Shown here piece by piece: positions 49,891 through 59,545 of a DNA stretch of 64,000 nucleotides (positions within the stretch are counted from its first letter, which is position 1; each line of letters begins with the position of its first letter). The stretch is taken from positions 1-64,000 of the forward strand of contig JBAIYS010000005.1 in assembly GCA_036763105.1 (NCBI GenBank). Reading direction: 5' to 3'. The DNA is from Peptococcaceae bacterium 1198_IL3148. Its GTDB lineage: Bacteria; Bacillota; Desulfotomaculia; Desulfotomaculales; Desulfohalotomaculaceae. The translations under genes were made by a program, and so were the position numbers. Below the pieces are notes generated by a model. The model did not search any database, was not told the DNA's origin, and saw only the letters and a list, made by a program, of their open reading frames with translations.

Positions 49891-51549
49891 ATGTATGCTT
49901 TTATGGCATTCCTGCCCATCTTAGTAACAATTGTATTAATGACCGCATTAAACTGGCCAGCTAAGCGGGCATTACCAGTTTCTTGGGCACTGGCTGTTGT
50001 CATTGCGTTAACCATGTGGCAAATGGATGCACAACATGTATTTGGCTATTCCTTATTTGGATTTTTAAAGGCCATTGACGTACTAATTATTATCTTTGGT
50101 GCCATCTTAATTCTGAACACCATGAAAATATCCGGTGCTATGACAACCATTAACAACGGTTTTATGGGCATCACCAAAGACCGCCGGGTACAAGCAATTA
50201 TCATTGGTTTTATGTTTGGTTCCTTCATTGAGGGTGCTGCTGGTTTTGGTACCCCAGCGGCCATTGCTGGTCCGCTACTGGTAGGGCTGGGCTTCCCACC
50301 GCTGGCTGCTGCCATTGTGGCGCTGATTTATGACAGCACATCAGTTTCTTTTGGTGCCGTTGGTACTCCGGTATATGGTGCCATGGGTACTCTGTCTACC
50401 AACCTAGCACAAAGCGGTGTGGATCAAAACGCTTTCTTAATGGCATTCACCCAATGGACAGCAATTCCACACGCAATAGCTGGTGTGTTTGTTCCTTTGA
50501 TTGGTATTGCTTTCTTAACTAAGTTCTTTGGCAAAGAAAAATCCATTAAACCAGCCTTAGAAGCTGCTCCTTTTGCAATATTTGCTGGTTTAGTCTTTGT
50601 AATTCCTTATGTTATCACCGCCTACTTCTTGGGACCTGAGTTTCCATCTCTGGTGGGTGCGCTGATCGGTCTGGGTATTCTGTTGGTGGCTGCGAAAAAC
50701 GGTTTCCTGGTACCAAAAACATCATGGGACTTTCCACGTAAAGAAGAATGGCCAGAGGATTGGAAATCTAAAGCTGATACCGGTGACACCGGTGAAGCAA
50801 AAATGTCCCTGTTGAAAGCTTGGGCACCATATGTGTTAATCGGACTGATTTTAGCTGTCACCCGTATCCCAACCTTTGGTTTAAAGCCAATTTTGCAAAA
50901 CTTAACCATTACCCTGCCTAACGTTATGGGCATTGAAGGCTTAGACTATGCTTTACAGTGGGCTTGGTCACCTGGTATACTACCGTTCATGTTGGTAGCA
51001 TTAATTACCGCCGCTATGCATGGCATGAGCGGCAAACAAGTTAAAGATGCTTGGGTAGGAACCTTCAAACAAATCACCGGTGCCGCCATTGCTTTGTTTG
51101 CCGGTGTGGCGTTGGTACAGTTAATGCTTAACTCCGGCGTCAACCAAGGTGGTTTAGACAGCATGATGACTGCCATGGCCAAGGCTGCAGCCGGTCTAGC
51201 TGGTAGTGCATTCCCCTTCTTTGCTCCCTTTATTGGTGTGTTGGGTGCCTTTATTTCCGGCTCAAACACTGTTTCAAACGTATTGTTTGCATCATTCCAG
51301 TTTGAAACCGCTACCATTTTGGGTATGCCCCCAGTGTTGATTGTGGCACTGCAAAACATCGGTGGTGCCGTCGGTAACATGATTTGTGTAAACAACGTAG
51401 TTGCTGTGTGTGCCACTGTTGGTTGCATCGGTGTTGAAGGCCAGATAATCAAGAAGAACTTTATTCCCTGTCTGATTTACGGCATTGCAGTAGCAATTTT
51501 AGTCAGCATCTTGATTTATATTGGCTTTGATCCACTACCAATTAAATAG
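49891..51549 (+). CDS. lctP: L-lactate permease, LctP family
   Basis: A 552-residue membrane symporter with about 14 helices that imports lactate or glycolate with a proton. [30 protein letters not shown] near residue 110, [15 protein letters not shown] near 455, and the N-terminal helix are LctP hallmarks. The ATG at 49891 follows AGAGGAGGT; an upstream ATG (49861) starts a frame without a ribosome site. It lies between the hydroxyacid dehydrogenase and GlcD genes. Confidence 0.95.
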   Translation: MYAFMAFLPILVTIVLMTALNWPAKRALPVSWALAVVIALTMWQMDAQHVFGYSLFGFLKAIDVLIIIFGAILILNTMKISGAMTTINNGFMGITKDRRVQAIIIGFMFGSFIEGAAGFGTPAAIAGPLLVGLGFPPLAAAIVALIYDSTSVSFGAVGTPVYGAMGTLSTNLAQSGVDQNAFLMAFTQWTAIPHAIAGVFVPLIGIAFLTKFFGKEKSIKPALEAAPFAIFAGLVFVIPYVITAYFLGPEFPSLVGALIGLGILLVAAKNGFLVPKTSWDFPRKEEWPEDWKSKADTGDTGEAKMSLLKAWAPYVLIGLILAVTRIPTFGLKPILQNLTITLPNVMGIEGLDYALQWAWSPGILPFMLVALITAAMHGMSGKQVKDAWVGTFKQITGAAIALFAGVALVQLMLNSGVNQGGLDSMMTAMAKAAAGLAGSAFPFFAPFIGVLGAFISGSNTVSNVLFASFQFETATILGMPPVLIVALQNIGGAVGNMICVNNVVAVCATVGCIGVEGQIIKKNFIPCLIYGIAVAILVSILIYIGFDPLPIK

Positions 51550-51605
51550 ATTTAAAGAAAATCTGTGTCCTGGACAAGCCGTCCGGGACACAGAAATTAT
51601 AATTT

Positions 51606-51654
51606 TATAAATTATTTATAGGTATTTTTGTTAAATAACTATAAATAATTTATA
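51606..51654 (+). promoter_or_regulatory. AT-rich hairpin just upstream of glcD ribosome site
   Basis: TATAAATTATTTATA (51606-51620) is exactly mirrored by TATAAATAATTTATA (51640-51654), each itself nearly palindromic. It ends 4 bp before the AAGGAGG ribosome site. It may be a regulator site or a leader hairpin. Confidence 0.4.
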
Positions 51655-51673
51655 AATAAGGAGGCATCAATAT

Positions 51674-53056
51674 ATGTCCAAAGAACAATTAATTCAAGAT
51701 TTACGCCAAGCTTTAGGTCAAGAAAACGTAATTACCGAACACGAAGATCTAGTATGTTATTCCTTCGACGCCACTCCGGACATGCCCAACCCATTGCCGG
51801 ATGTTGTCGTTACCCCTGCGGATAAAGAAGATGTGGTCAAGATAGTTAATCTTGCCAATAAGTACAAAACACCAATTTACCCCAGGGGTTCAGGTACAAA
51901 CTTAAGTGGTGGCACCATTCCCTTAAAGGGCGGCATTATAATGTCGATGTTAAAAATGAACAAAATTTTAGAAGTTGACGCAGACAACCTGGTTGCTGTG
52001 GTTCAACCGGGTGTAATCATTCAAGACCTGAACAATGCCGTGGCGCCCCATGGTTTAATTTATCCACCTGACCCTGGCACTGTTAACACTGCCACCATGG
52101 GCGGCAGCGTTTCTGAATGCTCTGGCGGCTTGCGTGGACTTAAGTATGGCGTAACTAAAAACTATGTTATGGCTCTAGAAGTAGTATTGGCCGATGGTAA
52201 AATTGCTCGTTTTGGTGGCAAAACTGTTAAAAACGTTACAGCCTATGACTTGGTTAAATTGTTTACCGGTGCCGAAGGCACTTTAGGTATTATAACTGAA
52301 ATTACCGTTAAGTTGATTCCTGCTCCTGAAGCCCGTTCTTCCATGTTGGGTACCTTCGATACATTGGAAGATGCAGGTAACGCTATTAAAGGAATTATCA
52401 GTGCTAAAGTTATTCCGGCAACCTTGGAAATTATGGACCAAGTAACCATTCGCACCGTTGAAAACTTTGCTAAAGTTGGTCTCCCCACCGATGCCCGTGC
52501 TATTCTGCTAATAGAAGTAGATGGCATTCCTGAGGTTGTGGCCAGAGAAGCTGAATTGGTGGAAAAAGTAATCAAAGAAAATAACGGCAATCTACAAAAG
52601 GCTAAAGATGATAAAGATCGTGATAATATTTGGGCAGCACGTAGAGCAGCTTTACCTGCGTTAGCCCAAGTTAAACCAACCACTGTATTGGAAGACGCCA
52701 CTGTACCCCGTAGCAATATTACAGAAATGCTGATGGCCATTGAAGAAATCGCTAAAAAATATAATTTAAACATTGGTACCTTTGGTCATGCCGGCGATGG
52801 TAATTTGCATCCAACCATCTTGACCGATGCTCGGGACAAAGAAGAAATGGAACGGGTACACAAAGCGGTGGATGAAATCTTTAAAAAGGCCCTTGCACTT
52901 GGTGGTACACTATCCGGTGAACATGGTATAGGTATGGCTAAATCTAAATACCTGGAATGGGAGCTGGGTGAAAACGGCATTGAAGTGCTAAATAAAATTA
53001 AAAATGCTTTAGATCCAGAAGGAATTTTAAACCCTGGAAAAATGGCTTCCAAATAA
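51674..53056 (+). CDS. glcD: FAD-dependent D-lactate/glycolate dehydrogenase, GlcD type
   Basis: A 460-residue FAD_binding_4/FAD-oxidase_C enzyme. The FAD-binding YPRGSGTNLSGGTIPLKGGI near residue 72, GSVSECSGGLRGLKYG, TAYDLVKLFTGAEGTLGIITE, and C-terminal GTFGHAGDGNLHPTIL (near 373) and SGEHGIGMAKSKYLEWE are all present. It oxidises D-lactate or glycolate and passes electrons to the Fe-S GlcF-like subunit encoded 12 bp downstream. Start follows AAGGAGG. Confidence 0.93.
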   Translation: MSKEQLIQDLRQALGQENVITEHEDLVCYSFDATPDMPNPLPDVVVTPADKEDVVKIVNLANKYKTPIYPRGSGTNLSGGTIPLKGGIIMSMLKMNKILEVDADNLVAVVQPGVIIQDLNNAVAPHGLIYPPDPGTVNTATMGGSVSECSGGLRGLKYGVTKNYVMALEVVLADGKIARFGGKTVKNVTAYDLVKLFTGAEGTLGIITEITVKLIPAPEARSSMLGTFDTLEDAGNAIKGIISAKVIPATLEIMDQVTIRTVENFAKVGLPTDARAILLIEVDGIPEVVAREAELVEKVIKENNGNLQKAKDDKDRDNIWAARRAALPALAQVKPTTVLEDATVPRSNITEMLMAIEEIAKKYNLNIGTFGHAGDGNLHPTILTDARDKEEMERVHKAVDEIFKKALALGGTLSGEHGIGMAKSKYLEWELGENGIEVLNKIKNALDPEGILNPGKMASK

Positions 53057-53068
53057 AAAGGGGGGGTA

Positions 53069-54346
53069 ATGGTGAGTTATCTAAAACAATTTCCTGAAAT
53101 AGAACAAGAAACAGTCAAATGCATGAAATGTGGTAACTGTCAAGAAGTTTGCCCTCTATATAAGGAGACGCGCTTTGAAGGTGCTGTGGCCCGAGGTAAA
53201 GTGAAGCTTACTGAATCGGTTTTAAATGGCGACTTAACATATACCGATAAGTTAGCCAAAATATTTGATACCTGTCTGCAATGTAAGGCCTGTTCTGCCC
53301 ACTGCCCCTGCGGTGTGCAACCAGACAAAATTGTACTGGCGGCCAGAGCTAAACTGGCCAAGGAACGTGGTCTACCAACTGTTAAAAAGCTAATTTTTAA
53401 AGGTTTGTCTGCCCCATCATTATTTAAGACTGGTATGTCAGTGGGAGCTAAAACCCAAGGATTATTCTTTAAGAAGAGTAAGGATGGTATGAGCCCCAGG
53501 GTACCCATCAGTGGTTTGGTATTACGCCGGGTAATTCCTACTCTGGCAAGCAAATCATTCTTGGCTAGTGTATCGGAAAATAACAAAGTAGCCAACCCCG
53601 TTAAAAAAGTAGCTTTTTTTGCCGGCTGTACCACTAACTTTATTTATCCCACAGTTGGTCAAGCGCTGATAGATGTAATGAAAGCCAATAATGTTGAAGT
53701 GGTGGTACCTAAAGCCCAACACTGTTGCGGTACACCAGTTTTAATGCATGGTGATACCGACACCGCCACCGCAATGGCCAAATCCCATGTTGATATTTTT
53801 AGCCAATATGATGTTGACGCAATTATCTCTGTATGTGGTACCTGTGGTGAGGCCTTTGCTAAACATTACCCAGAATTATTAAAGGATATTCCCGCTTATA
53901 GTGAAAAAGCTAATCAGTTAGCTAAGAAAACCTATGACTTTGCTCAATTCCTGGTCGATGTAATTGGCCTGGATAAAAATAAATTAGGTACTGTAGATGC
54001 CACAGTCACCTACCACGAACCATGCCATATTGGTCGTGGTATGAATGCAGGCAAACAACAAGTAGAAATTATCAATAGCATTCCCGGAGTGAAATATAAG
54101 CCTTTAAAACAACCAAACCGTTGTTGCGGTGGCGCCGGTTCATTTAGCTTAACCCACTATGATTTATCATACAAAGTGCTACAGCGCAAAATGGAAGACG
54201 TGAAATCAACAGATGCTGAGTATCTGATTACCGGTTGTGGTTCCTGCCGAATGCAGTTAGGCGATGGTCTAGCCCAAGAAAAGATGCCACAAAGGTTAAT
54301 GCATACTGTTGAATTATTGGCTAAATCGTATAATAATGGTAAATAA
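53069..54346 (+). CDS. glcF: Fe-S/CCG subunit of D-lactate/glycolate dehydrogenase, GlcF type
   Basis: A 425-residue protein with two [4Fe-4S] sites (CMKCGNCQEVCP near residue 18 and CLQCKACSAHCPCG near 70) and two CCG domains: FFAGCTTNFIYP...HCCGTPV...CGTCGEA, then YHEPCHIGRG...RCCGGAGSF...GCGSCRMQ. CCG domains also make HdrB-type clusters. It accepts electrons from the GlcD flavoprotein and passes them on. The gene follows glcD after 12 nt with AAAAGGGGGG. Confidence 0.92.
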   Translation: MVSYLKQFPEIEQETVKCMKCGNCQEVCPLYKETRFEGAVARGKVKLTESVLNGDLTYTDKLAKIFDTCLQCKACSAHCPCGVQPDKIVLAARAKLAKERGLPTVKKLIFKGLSAPSLFKTGMSVGAKTQGLFFKKSKDGMSPRVPISGLVLRRVIPTLASKSFLASVSENNKVANPVKKVAFFAGCTTNFIYPTVGQALIDVMKANNVEVVVPKAQHCCGTPVLMHGDTDTATAMAKSHVDIFSQYDVDAIISVCGTCGEAFAKHYPELLKDIPAYSEKANQLAKKTYDFAQFLVDVIGLDKNKLGTVDATVTYHEPCHIGRGMNAGKQQVEIINSIPGVKYKPLKQPNRCCGGAGSFSLTHYDLSYKVLQRKMEDVKSTDAEYLITGCGSCRMQLGDGLAQEKMPQRLMHTVELLAKSYNNGK

Positions 54347-54377
54347 AATTTTATTATAGAAAGAAGGAGAAGAAGCA

Positions 54378-54950
54378 GTGACTCAAACAGTTGAACGGAG
54401 TAACCTTTACGAACTGTTTAAGCAAAAAGCTGAGGCTCTGGCTGCCAACGTATATCGGGTAAAAGATTTACAAGAAGCTGGTTCACTGCTCACAACTCTG
54501 GCCGAAGAAAGCGGCGCTAATAAAATAGCCGCCGCTTCTTCACCAATGGTTGATGAGTGCCTCAAAAATGCAAAATTAAAAACTGCAGTACACACAGAAG
54601 ACCTACGTAAACATGCGGAAGAAGCCCATATGGGTTTATCTGAAGTGGATATGGCGGTGGCAGATATTGGTTCATTACAGCAAGACTGCACCGATCTTAA
54701 TAAGCGTTTGGTTTCAATGTTGCCAAACGTTCACGTTGCATTAATTAGAAGTGATGCCATCGTCCCCACCCTTAAGGATGCCTTTAATAAACTTGATGCT
54801 GCTAAGCCAAATGTACCTGGTTACATGGCTTTCATCACTGGCCCCAGCCGGACTTCTGACATTGAGCGGGTTTTAACCATTGGTGTTCACGGGCCTGCTG
54901 AGCTAAAAATAATTTTTGTTGACAATCCAGGGGGTGCGGTAAATGGGTAA
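54378..54950 (+). CDS. lutC: LutC-type LUD domain protein
   Basis: A 190-residue LUD (lactate utilisation) domain protein. Parts with visible family character are EESGANKIAAASSPMVDECLK, MGLSEVDMAVADIGSL, LVSMLPNVHVALIRSDAIVPTL, FITGPSRTSDIERVLTIGVHGPAELKIIFVD. LutC works with LutA and LutB in L-lactate oxidation to pyruvate; its own role is not known. The GTG start follows AGAAGGAGA. Its stop overlaps the next start by 8 bp, so they are translationally coupled. Confidence 0.9.
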   Translation: MTQTVERSNLYELFKQKAEALAANVYRVKDLQEAGSLLTTLAEESGANKIAAASSPMVDECLKNAKLKTAVHTEDLRKHAEEAHMGLSEVDMAVADIGSLQQDCTDLNKRLVSMLPNVHVALIRSDAIVPTLKDAFNKLDAAKPNVPGYMAFITGPSRTSDIERVLTIGVHGPAELKIIFVDNPGGAVNG

Positions 54951-57093
54951 AGAGAATTTAAAGGGAGAAATTAAAGGCGCTTTAGATAATGGTATTCTCC
55001 AAGGTGCCCTAACCCGCTTTGCCAACGACTATCTTGGCTCTAGGGCCCGGGCCTATGAAGGAAGAGATTTTGAAGCGCTGCGCCAAGAAATTGCTGACCG
55101 CAAAAGTGCCTCGGCTAAACGAATGCTGGAGCTGGCCCAACAATTCAAAAAAAATGCCGAAGCCAGAGGAGCAAAAGTATTTATTGCTAAAAATGCTGAA
55201 GAGGCCAAGAAATATATCCTGGATGTGGCTTTGGCCAACAATGTTAAGATGGTTATTAAGTCTAAGTCCATGGCATCTGAGGAAATACACCTCAATAAAT
55301 ACCTTGAGGCAAACGGTATCACCGCTGCCGAAACCGACCTTGGTGAATGGATTATTCAATTGGCTGGTCAACGTCCGTCTCATATGGTCATGCCAGCAAT
55401 ACACCTGACAAGGGACCAGGTGGCGGATATCTTTTCCAAAGAAATTAATGAGCGCTTAACCAATGATATTCCAAGATTGGTTAAGGTAGCCAGAAAAGAA
55501 TTAAGAGAAAAATTCTTGAGCGCCGGTATGGGCATCTCCGGTGCCAACGCAGCGGTGGCCGAAACCGGTACCATTGCCATTGTTACTAACGAAGGTAACG
55601 CTCGTTTGACCACCACCCTGCCCCCGGTGCATGTGGCTCTGGTGGGTATGGAAAAACTGGTGGAAAAACTAAGTGATGTTAACGCTATTTTGGAATGTCT
55701 GCCCCGCAGTGCCACCGGTCAACAGTTAACAAGTTATGTAACCATGATTACTGGGCCAACACCTGCCAATCTACCTGACGGCACCATCGGCACCAAAGAA
55801 ATGCACATTGTACTGATGGATAATGGTCGTACAACCATGAAGGATGACCCGGTATTCAGTAATGCTTTGCAATGTATCCGCTGCGCTTCATGTTTGAACG
55901 TATGCCCTGTCTTCCAGTTACTTGGTGGACACGTGTATGGTGATGTATATACCGGCGGCATTGGCACCATTTTAACCGCCTTCTTCAATGAATTTGACAC
56001 CGCCGGCGAGCTACAGAACCTTTGTATTGGTTGCGGTCGCTGTAAACAAGTTTGCCCTGGTAAAGTGGATATCCCGGGACTAATTCAAGAACTGCGCAAC
56101 CGGTATGTGGCGAAAAAAGGCATGCCTGCCGGTCAAAAATTATTACTTAACAGTGTGCTGCCTAATCGTAAGCTATTCCATAGCCTATTAAAGGTTGGTA
56201 GCAAGGCACAAAAACCATTTGTTAGCGATAGAAAAATTAGACACCTACCGTTATTTTTAGCCGGCTTCACCGAAGGCAGAAGTTTGCCGTCATTGGCAGA
56301 TAAACCGTTCCGTGACCAACTGGGTACGCTGCCCAAACCGAAAAAGGTTAAGGCTAAAGTTGGCTTCTTTGGTGGTTGTTTGGTTGACTTTGTCTATCCA
56401 AACCTAGGTAAGTCTGCAGCCAAAATCCTTAAGCACATGGATATGGAGCTGGTATATCCGTTAGAGCAAGCTTGTTGTGGTGTTCCTGCTGGTCACCTGG
56501 GGGCAAATGACGCCTTTGCCAATATGGCTAAACAAAATATTGCCGCCTTTGAAAAGGCTGGCGTAGACCATATTGTCACTGTTTGCCCAACCTGTACCAA
56601 CGCCCTGTTAAATGAATATGTCAAGCTGTTGGCCAACGATCCACAATGGGCACAACGGGCTAAAGACTTTGCTGCCAAAGTGGAAGATTTTTCACACTTT
56701 GTGGCCACCCGTACTGATAACGGTAAAACCTTAGGTTTGAAAGTTAAGGGTACTGATACTGTAACCTATCATGATTCATGTCACTTAAAGCGCGGATTAA
56801 ATGTCTTTGACGAACCACGGGCATTGATTCAAGAGGCTGGCCTTAATCTTAAAGAAATGCAATGGTCAGACCGTTGCTGTGGCTTTGGTGGCTCCTACAC
56901 TGTCCAGTATCCTGAGATTTCTCAACCAATTTTGGATGCTAAACTGGCAGACATTCAACAAACAGGCGCCAACATTGTCGCCATGGACTGCCCGGGTTGT
57001 CTAATGCAAATTGATGGTGGTTTAGACAAAAAAGGCTGTCATGCTAAAGCTAAACACACCGTTGAACTAATAGCTGAAAGATTACCAGACTAA
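54943..57093 (+). CDS. LutB-LutA fusion (L-lactate dehydrogenase Fe-S subunit)
   Basis: A 716-residue protein that joins two normally separate proteins. Residues ~1-300 form a LUD domain as in LutB (TDLGEWIIQLAGQRPSHMVMPAIH, GISGANAAVAETGTIAIVTNEGN, CLPRSATGQQLTSYVTMITGP). Residues ~305-380 carry CIRCASCLNVCP and CIGCGRCKQVCP. The last ~240 residues have LutA-like CCG domains: FFGGCLVDFVYPNLG...CCGVPAG...CPTCTNAL and YHDSCHLKRG...RCCGFGGSYT...CPGCLMQ. It would oxidise L-lactate to pyruvate with LutC. The LutB-LutA fusion is the unusual point. Confidence 0.9.
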   Translation: MGKENLKGEIKGALDNGILQGALTRFANDYLGSRARAYEGRDFEALRQEIADRKSASAKRMLELAQQFKKNAEARGAKVFIAKNAEEAKKYILDVALANNVKMVIKSKSMASEEIHLNKYLEANGITAAETDLGEWIIQLAGQRPSHMVMPAIHLTRDQVADIFSKEINERLTNDIPRLVKVARKELREKFLSAGMGISGANAAVAETGTIAIVTNEGNARLTTTLPPVHVALVGMEKLVEKLSDVNAILECLPRSATGQQLTSYVTMITGPTPANLPDGTIGTKEMHIVLMDNGRTTMKDDPVFSNALQCIRCASCLNVCPVFQLLGGHVYGDVYTGGIGTILTAFFNEFDTAGELQNLCIGCGRCKQVCPGKVDIPGLIQELRNRYVAKKGMPAGQKLLLNSVLPNRKLFHSLLKVGSKAQKPFVSDRKIRHLPLFLAGFTEGRSLPSLADKPFRDQLGTLPKPKKVKAKVGFFGGCLVDFVYPNLGKSAAKILKHMDMELVYPLEQACCGVPAGHLGANDAFANMAKQNIAAFEKAGVDHIVTVCPTCTNALLNEYVKLLANDPQWAQRAKDFAAKVEDFSHFVATRTDNGKTLGLKVKGTDTVTYHDSCHLKRGLNVFDEPRALIQEAGLNLKEMQWSDRCCGFGGSYTVQYPEISQPILDAKLADIQQTGANIVAMDCPGCLMQIDGGLDKKGCHAKAKHTVELIAERLPD

Positions 57094-57107
57094 ATTAAAT
57101 CATTGTT

Positions 57108-57144
57108 CTAAAGGCCAATATATAAAACAAATATTGGCCTTTAG
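57108..57144 (+). terminator. terminator of the lactate operon
   Basis: CTAAAGGCCAATAT and ATATTGGCCTTTAG form a 14-bp perfect stem around a 9-nt loop, 14 bp past the LutB-A stop. The U run lies in the stem end (CTTTAGATTTAT). Confidence 0.82.
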
Positions 57145-57213
57145 ATTTATACATATTACAAAATAAGCATACTTTTAAATCCAGTTAATTTGTTGTTTAT
57201 AAAATCAGGTCAT

Positions 57214-57230
57214 AGTATAATTATTATACT
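57214..57230. promoter_or_regulatory. perfect palindrome AGTATAA-TTA-TTATACT upstream of the FadR-type gene
   Basis: Two 7-bp perfect arms with a 3-bp spacer, 75 bp upstream of the regulator start. The location suggests an autoregulatory operator, but its core differs from the TGGTnnnACCA site before the lactate dehydrogenase-like gene. Confidence 0.4.
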
Positions 57231-57304
57231 GCTTAATTATTAACTTATATTTAGAATACCTTGGGGTTACTTGCCTAGGTTAAATATGACAGTGGGGGTT
57301 TGCT

Positions 57305-58006
57305 ATGGAATTTCGACCGATTAGAACAAAAAAAATATATGAAGAAATAATAGAACAAATCAAAACAATGATAGCTGAAGGTAAGTTGCGCCCAGGGGAC
57401 AAGTTAATATCTGAACGTGAAATGGCAGAAAAAATGCAAGTGGGCAGATCTGCCGTGCGGGAAGCCTTTCGGGCTTTGGAGGCAATGAAGATTATCAAAA
57501 TAAAGCCCGGTGAAGGTACCTATATCCGCGAAGCCAGCTCGGAACATATTATCGAGGCACTATCTTTAGTTCTCAGCGCAGAACAAGACACTGCCAAGGA
57601 ATTGATGGAATTGAGAATAATACTGGAAGTGCAAAGTGCAGGCTTAGCCGCCAAGCGCCGTAAAGAAAGCGATTTAGCGGTAATGAAAAGGGCATTGCAT
57701 CAAATGGAATTGGACGTTAAAAATGGTGAATATGGAGAAAAGGCAGATTTTGCTTTTCACTACGCCATTGCTAAAGCCACTAAAAACACTATGGTTTTAA
57801 GATTAATGGCCAACATCTCAGACACCATGAGCAATGTCATGCACACCGCCAGAGTGGAATTATTTCGCGATCCCAGCAGACCACAACAACTTTTAGACGA
57901 GCACTGGTCAATTTACCAGGCAATAGCCGATTCAAACCAACAGTTGGCACAAAAATCAATGTATGACCACTTACACAACGTGGAAAAAAGCGCCTTTCCT
58001 AGATAA
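57305..58006 (+). CDS. FadR-subfamily GntR transcriptional regulator, LutR/LldR-like
   Basis: A 233-residue regulator. The N-terminal GntR winged helix (residues ~10-75) has GDKLISEREMAEKMQVGRSAVREAFRALEAMKII; the rest is an all-helical FCD ligand domain (with ELRIILEVQSAGLAAKRR, FHYAIAKATKN, LDEHWSIYQAIADSN). Such regulators sense carboxylates. It lies directly after the lactate operon and has its own terminator, so it likely controls lactate use. ATG at 57305 follows GGGGGTTTGCT. Confidence 0.88.
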   Translation: MEFRPIRTKKIYEEIIEQIKTMIAEGKLRPGDKLISEREMAEKMQVGRSAVREAFRALEAMKIIKIKPGEGTYIREASSEHIIEALSLVLSAEQDTAKELMELRIILEVQSAGLAAKRRKESDLAVMKRALHQMELDVKNGEYGEKADFAFHYAIAKATKNTMVLRLMANISDTMSNVMHTARVELFRDPSRPQQLLDEHWSIYQAIADSNQQLAQKSMYDHLHNVEKSAFPR

Positions 58007-58032
58007 TATAACTAATCAGTTAAGTAATTAAT

Positions 58033-58055
58033 AAACCGACCACTGTGGTCGGTTT
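58033..58055. terminator. bidirectional terminator between the regulator and VanW-like gene
   Basis: AAACCGACCAC-T-GTGGTCGGTTT is a perfect 11-bp stem around one central base (loop opens to five), 26 bp past the regulator stop, and overlaps the stop of the VanW-like gene. Confidence 0.8.
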
Positions 58056-59463
58056 AATTATTCTCTGACGTTGCTTCAAAGTCAATTCCCCTTGGCGGAG
58101 TAATTACTCTTTCTTGATCCGCCGTTCCCACGGCAATTACTTCGTTTACTGGATTATAGCGACTTATGGGTAGTTGTTGCCGTTTAATTACTTCTCCATT
58201 CTTTAAGACAATTTTTTCTACGTTGACCACATAACCTTTACTTCCCTCCTGCTTTATTACTTTTTGTCCCCGCTTTAAATTGTTGTCTTCTTCATAAATA
58301 GTTTCTGGTTCTAGCTCTTGTTCTATCCAGCTGTTCACAATTACCTGCTGTCTTTGGCTACTGTCACCAAATATCTTTACTGTCAGTTGACCAGATTTAA
58401 CCTCTGTTTTTAAGTATAAACAGCGGCCACTATTATTTATAAACTTAAAATCCACTAAACCATAGACCACAGTGGCATCTCTGCCAATGGGTACATAATT
58501 TATTGGCAAGGAATGATTACGCCGTTCAGATATTTCAAGATCTGCCAGCAATACTGCGTTATACAAAGTGGTTGATACTTGACAAACACCACCACCAACT
58601 CCTTCTACCAATTCGTTATTCTCAATTACCCCGGCAGTTTTATAGCCGGCCTCTGAACTGCGCGGACCCACCACTTCATTAAAAGAAACTTCTTGACCGG
58701 GGGTGATTATTAGGCCATCCAGCGCATTGGCAGCCACTCTGATATTGTAAGAACGGTTGGTTATTTTGGGGTCAAATTTGGTGGTATAACTGGCCAGCAG
58801 ACCGGTGATACCCATTTCTTGGATATCTTCAGTGGTATATTCCGGCATAACTTCCACCAATGGCAATAAAAGATCAAACCCTTTCCCGGCTAAAGGTTGT
58901 TGTTGCAAATTCCTTTGTAATATTTCCATATCGATCTCTTTTCCATTTTTTGATGGAATAATGGTAATTTTATCGTCATCATCAATATTTAATACTGCAT
59001 TTTTTGCCGGTACATTTAAATGCCCAACCAGTTTGTTTACTTCTTCAACTAACTGCTGCTGATTTATTTTAATCAACGGTTGCACCGTATATCCCTGCTC
59101 TTTAATACGGCGGTAGGTTTGCCAACGCTCGCTTATTGAGCCCTGCCGTCCCATTTGCATGGCCCGAGTTATGGTTTGGTCTATATCAATCTGTAGGCCA
59201 ACTTTCTCCAATGGCAATGACCAGGTTTGATTATTATAGACCAGATTTACTGGTATCTGTAATATTTCCTTCTCTAGTTGATTAAGCCTTTCGGCAGTCT
59301 GTTGTTTGTTTAAGCCACCTATATCTATTCCCTTTACCTTAATTCCCGGCAGTATATGTTGGGTTGATAACAATATCTTTATGTCTTCGCCTACAAAAAC
59401 AAAGGTGGCCATAAACAACAGCAGACATATTAACGGGGTGATGTATGTTGATCTCTTGATCAT
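58054..59463 (-). CDS. VanW family protein with C-terminal G5 domain
   Basis: A 469-residue surface protein. An N-terminal transmembrane segment (YITPLICLLLFMATFVFVGEDI, residues 7-29) anchors it. A peptidoglycan-binding-like (PF12229-type) region of repeats follows (KVKGIDIGGLNKQQTAERLNQLEKEIL), then the VanW domain with GVVGPRSSEAGYKTAGVIENNELVEGVGGGVCQVSTTLYNAVLLADLEISERRNHSLPINYVP. The C-terminal GEVIKRQQLPISRYNP is G5-like. It is related to vancomycin-resistance accessory protein VanW by domain only; resistance is not implied. Confidence 0.9.
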   Translation of the reverse strand: MIKRSTYITPLICLLLFMATFVFVGEDIKILLSTQHILPGIKVKGIDIGGLNKQQTAERLNQLEKEILQIPVNLVYNNQTWSLPLEKVGLQIDIDQTITRAMQMGRQGSISERWQTYRRIKEQGYTVQPLIKINQQQLVEEVNKLVGHLNVPAKNAVLNIDDDDKITIIPSKNGKEIDMEILQRNLQQQPLAGKGFDLLLPLVEVMPEYTTEDIQEMGITGLLASYTTKFDPKITNRSYNIRVAANALDGLIITPGQEVSFNEVVGPRSSEAGYKTAGVIENNELVEGVGGGVCQVSTTLYNAVLLADLEISERRNHSLPINYVPIGRDATVVYGLVDFKFINNSGRCLYLKTEVKSGQLTVKIFGDSSQRQQVIVNSWIEQELEPETIYEEDNNLKRGQKVIKQEGSKGYVVNVEKIVLKNGEVIKRQQLPISRYNPVNEVIAVGTADQERVITPPRGIDFEATSENN

Positions 59464-59545
59464 AAAATTCCTCCAGGTGAAATGGGGCTTTTATAATCTT
59501 TATTTAGGATTGTCCCATAATATGTTTAGTTTGGCTTTTATACAA

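Noticed and set aside
50946-51452. 168-residue open frame opposite lctP
   Set aside because: Antisense shadow of a conserved membrane protein gene.
52243-52773. 176-residue open frame opposite glcD
   Set aside because: Antisense shadow; no independent evidence.
58054-59463. Vancomycin resistance gene
   Set aside because: VanW is only a domain name here; no vanA/H/X genes are present, and VanW/G5 proteins are common surface proteins in Firmicutes.
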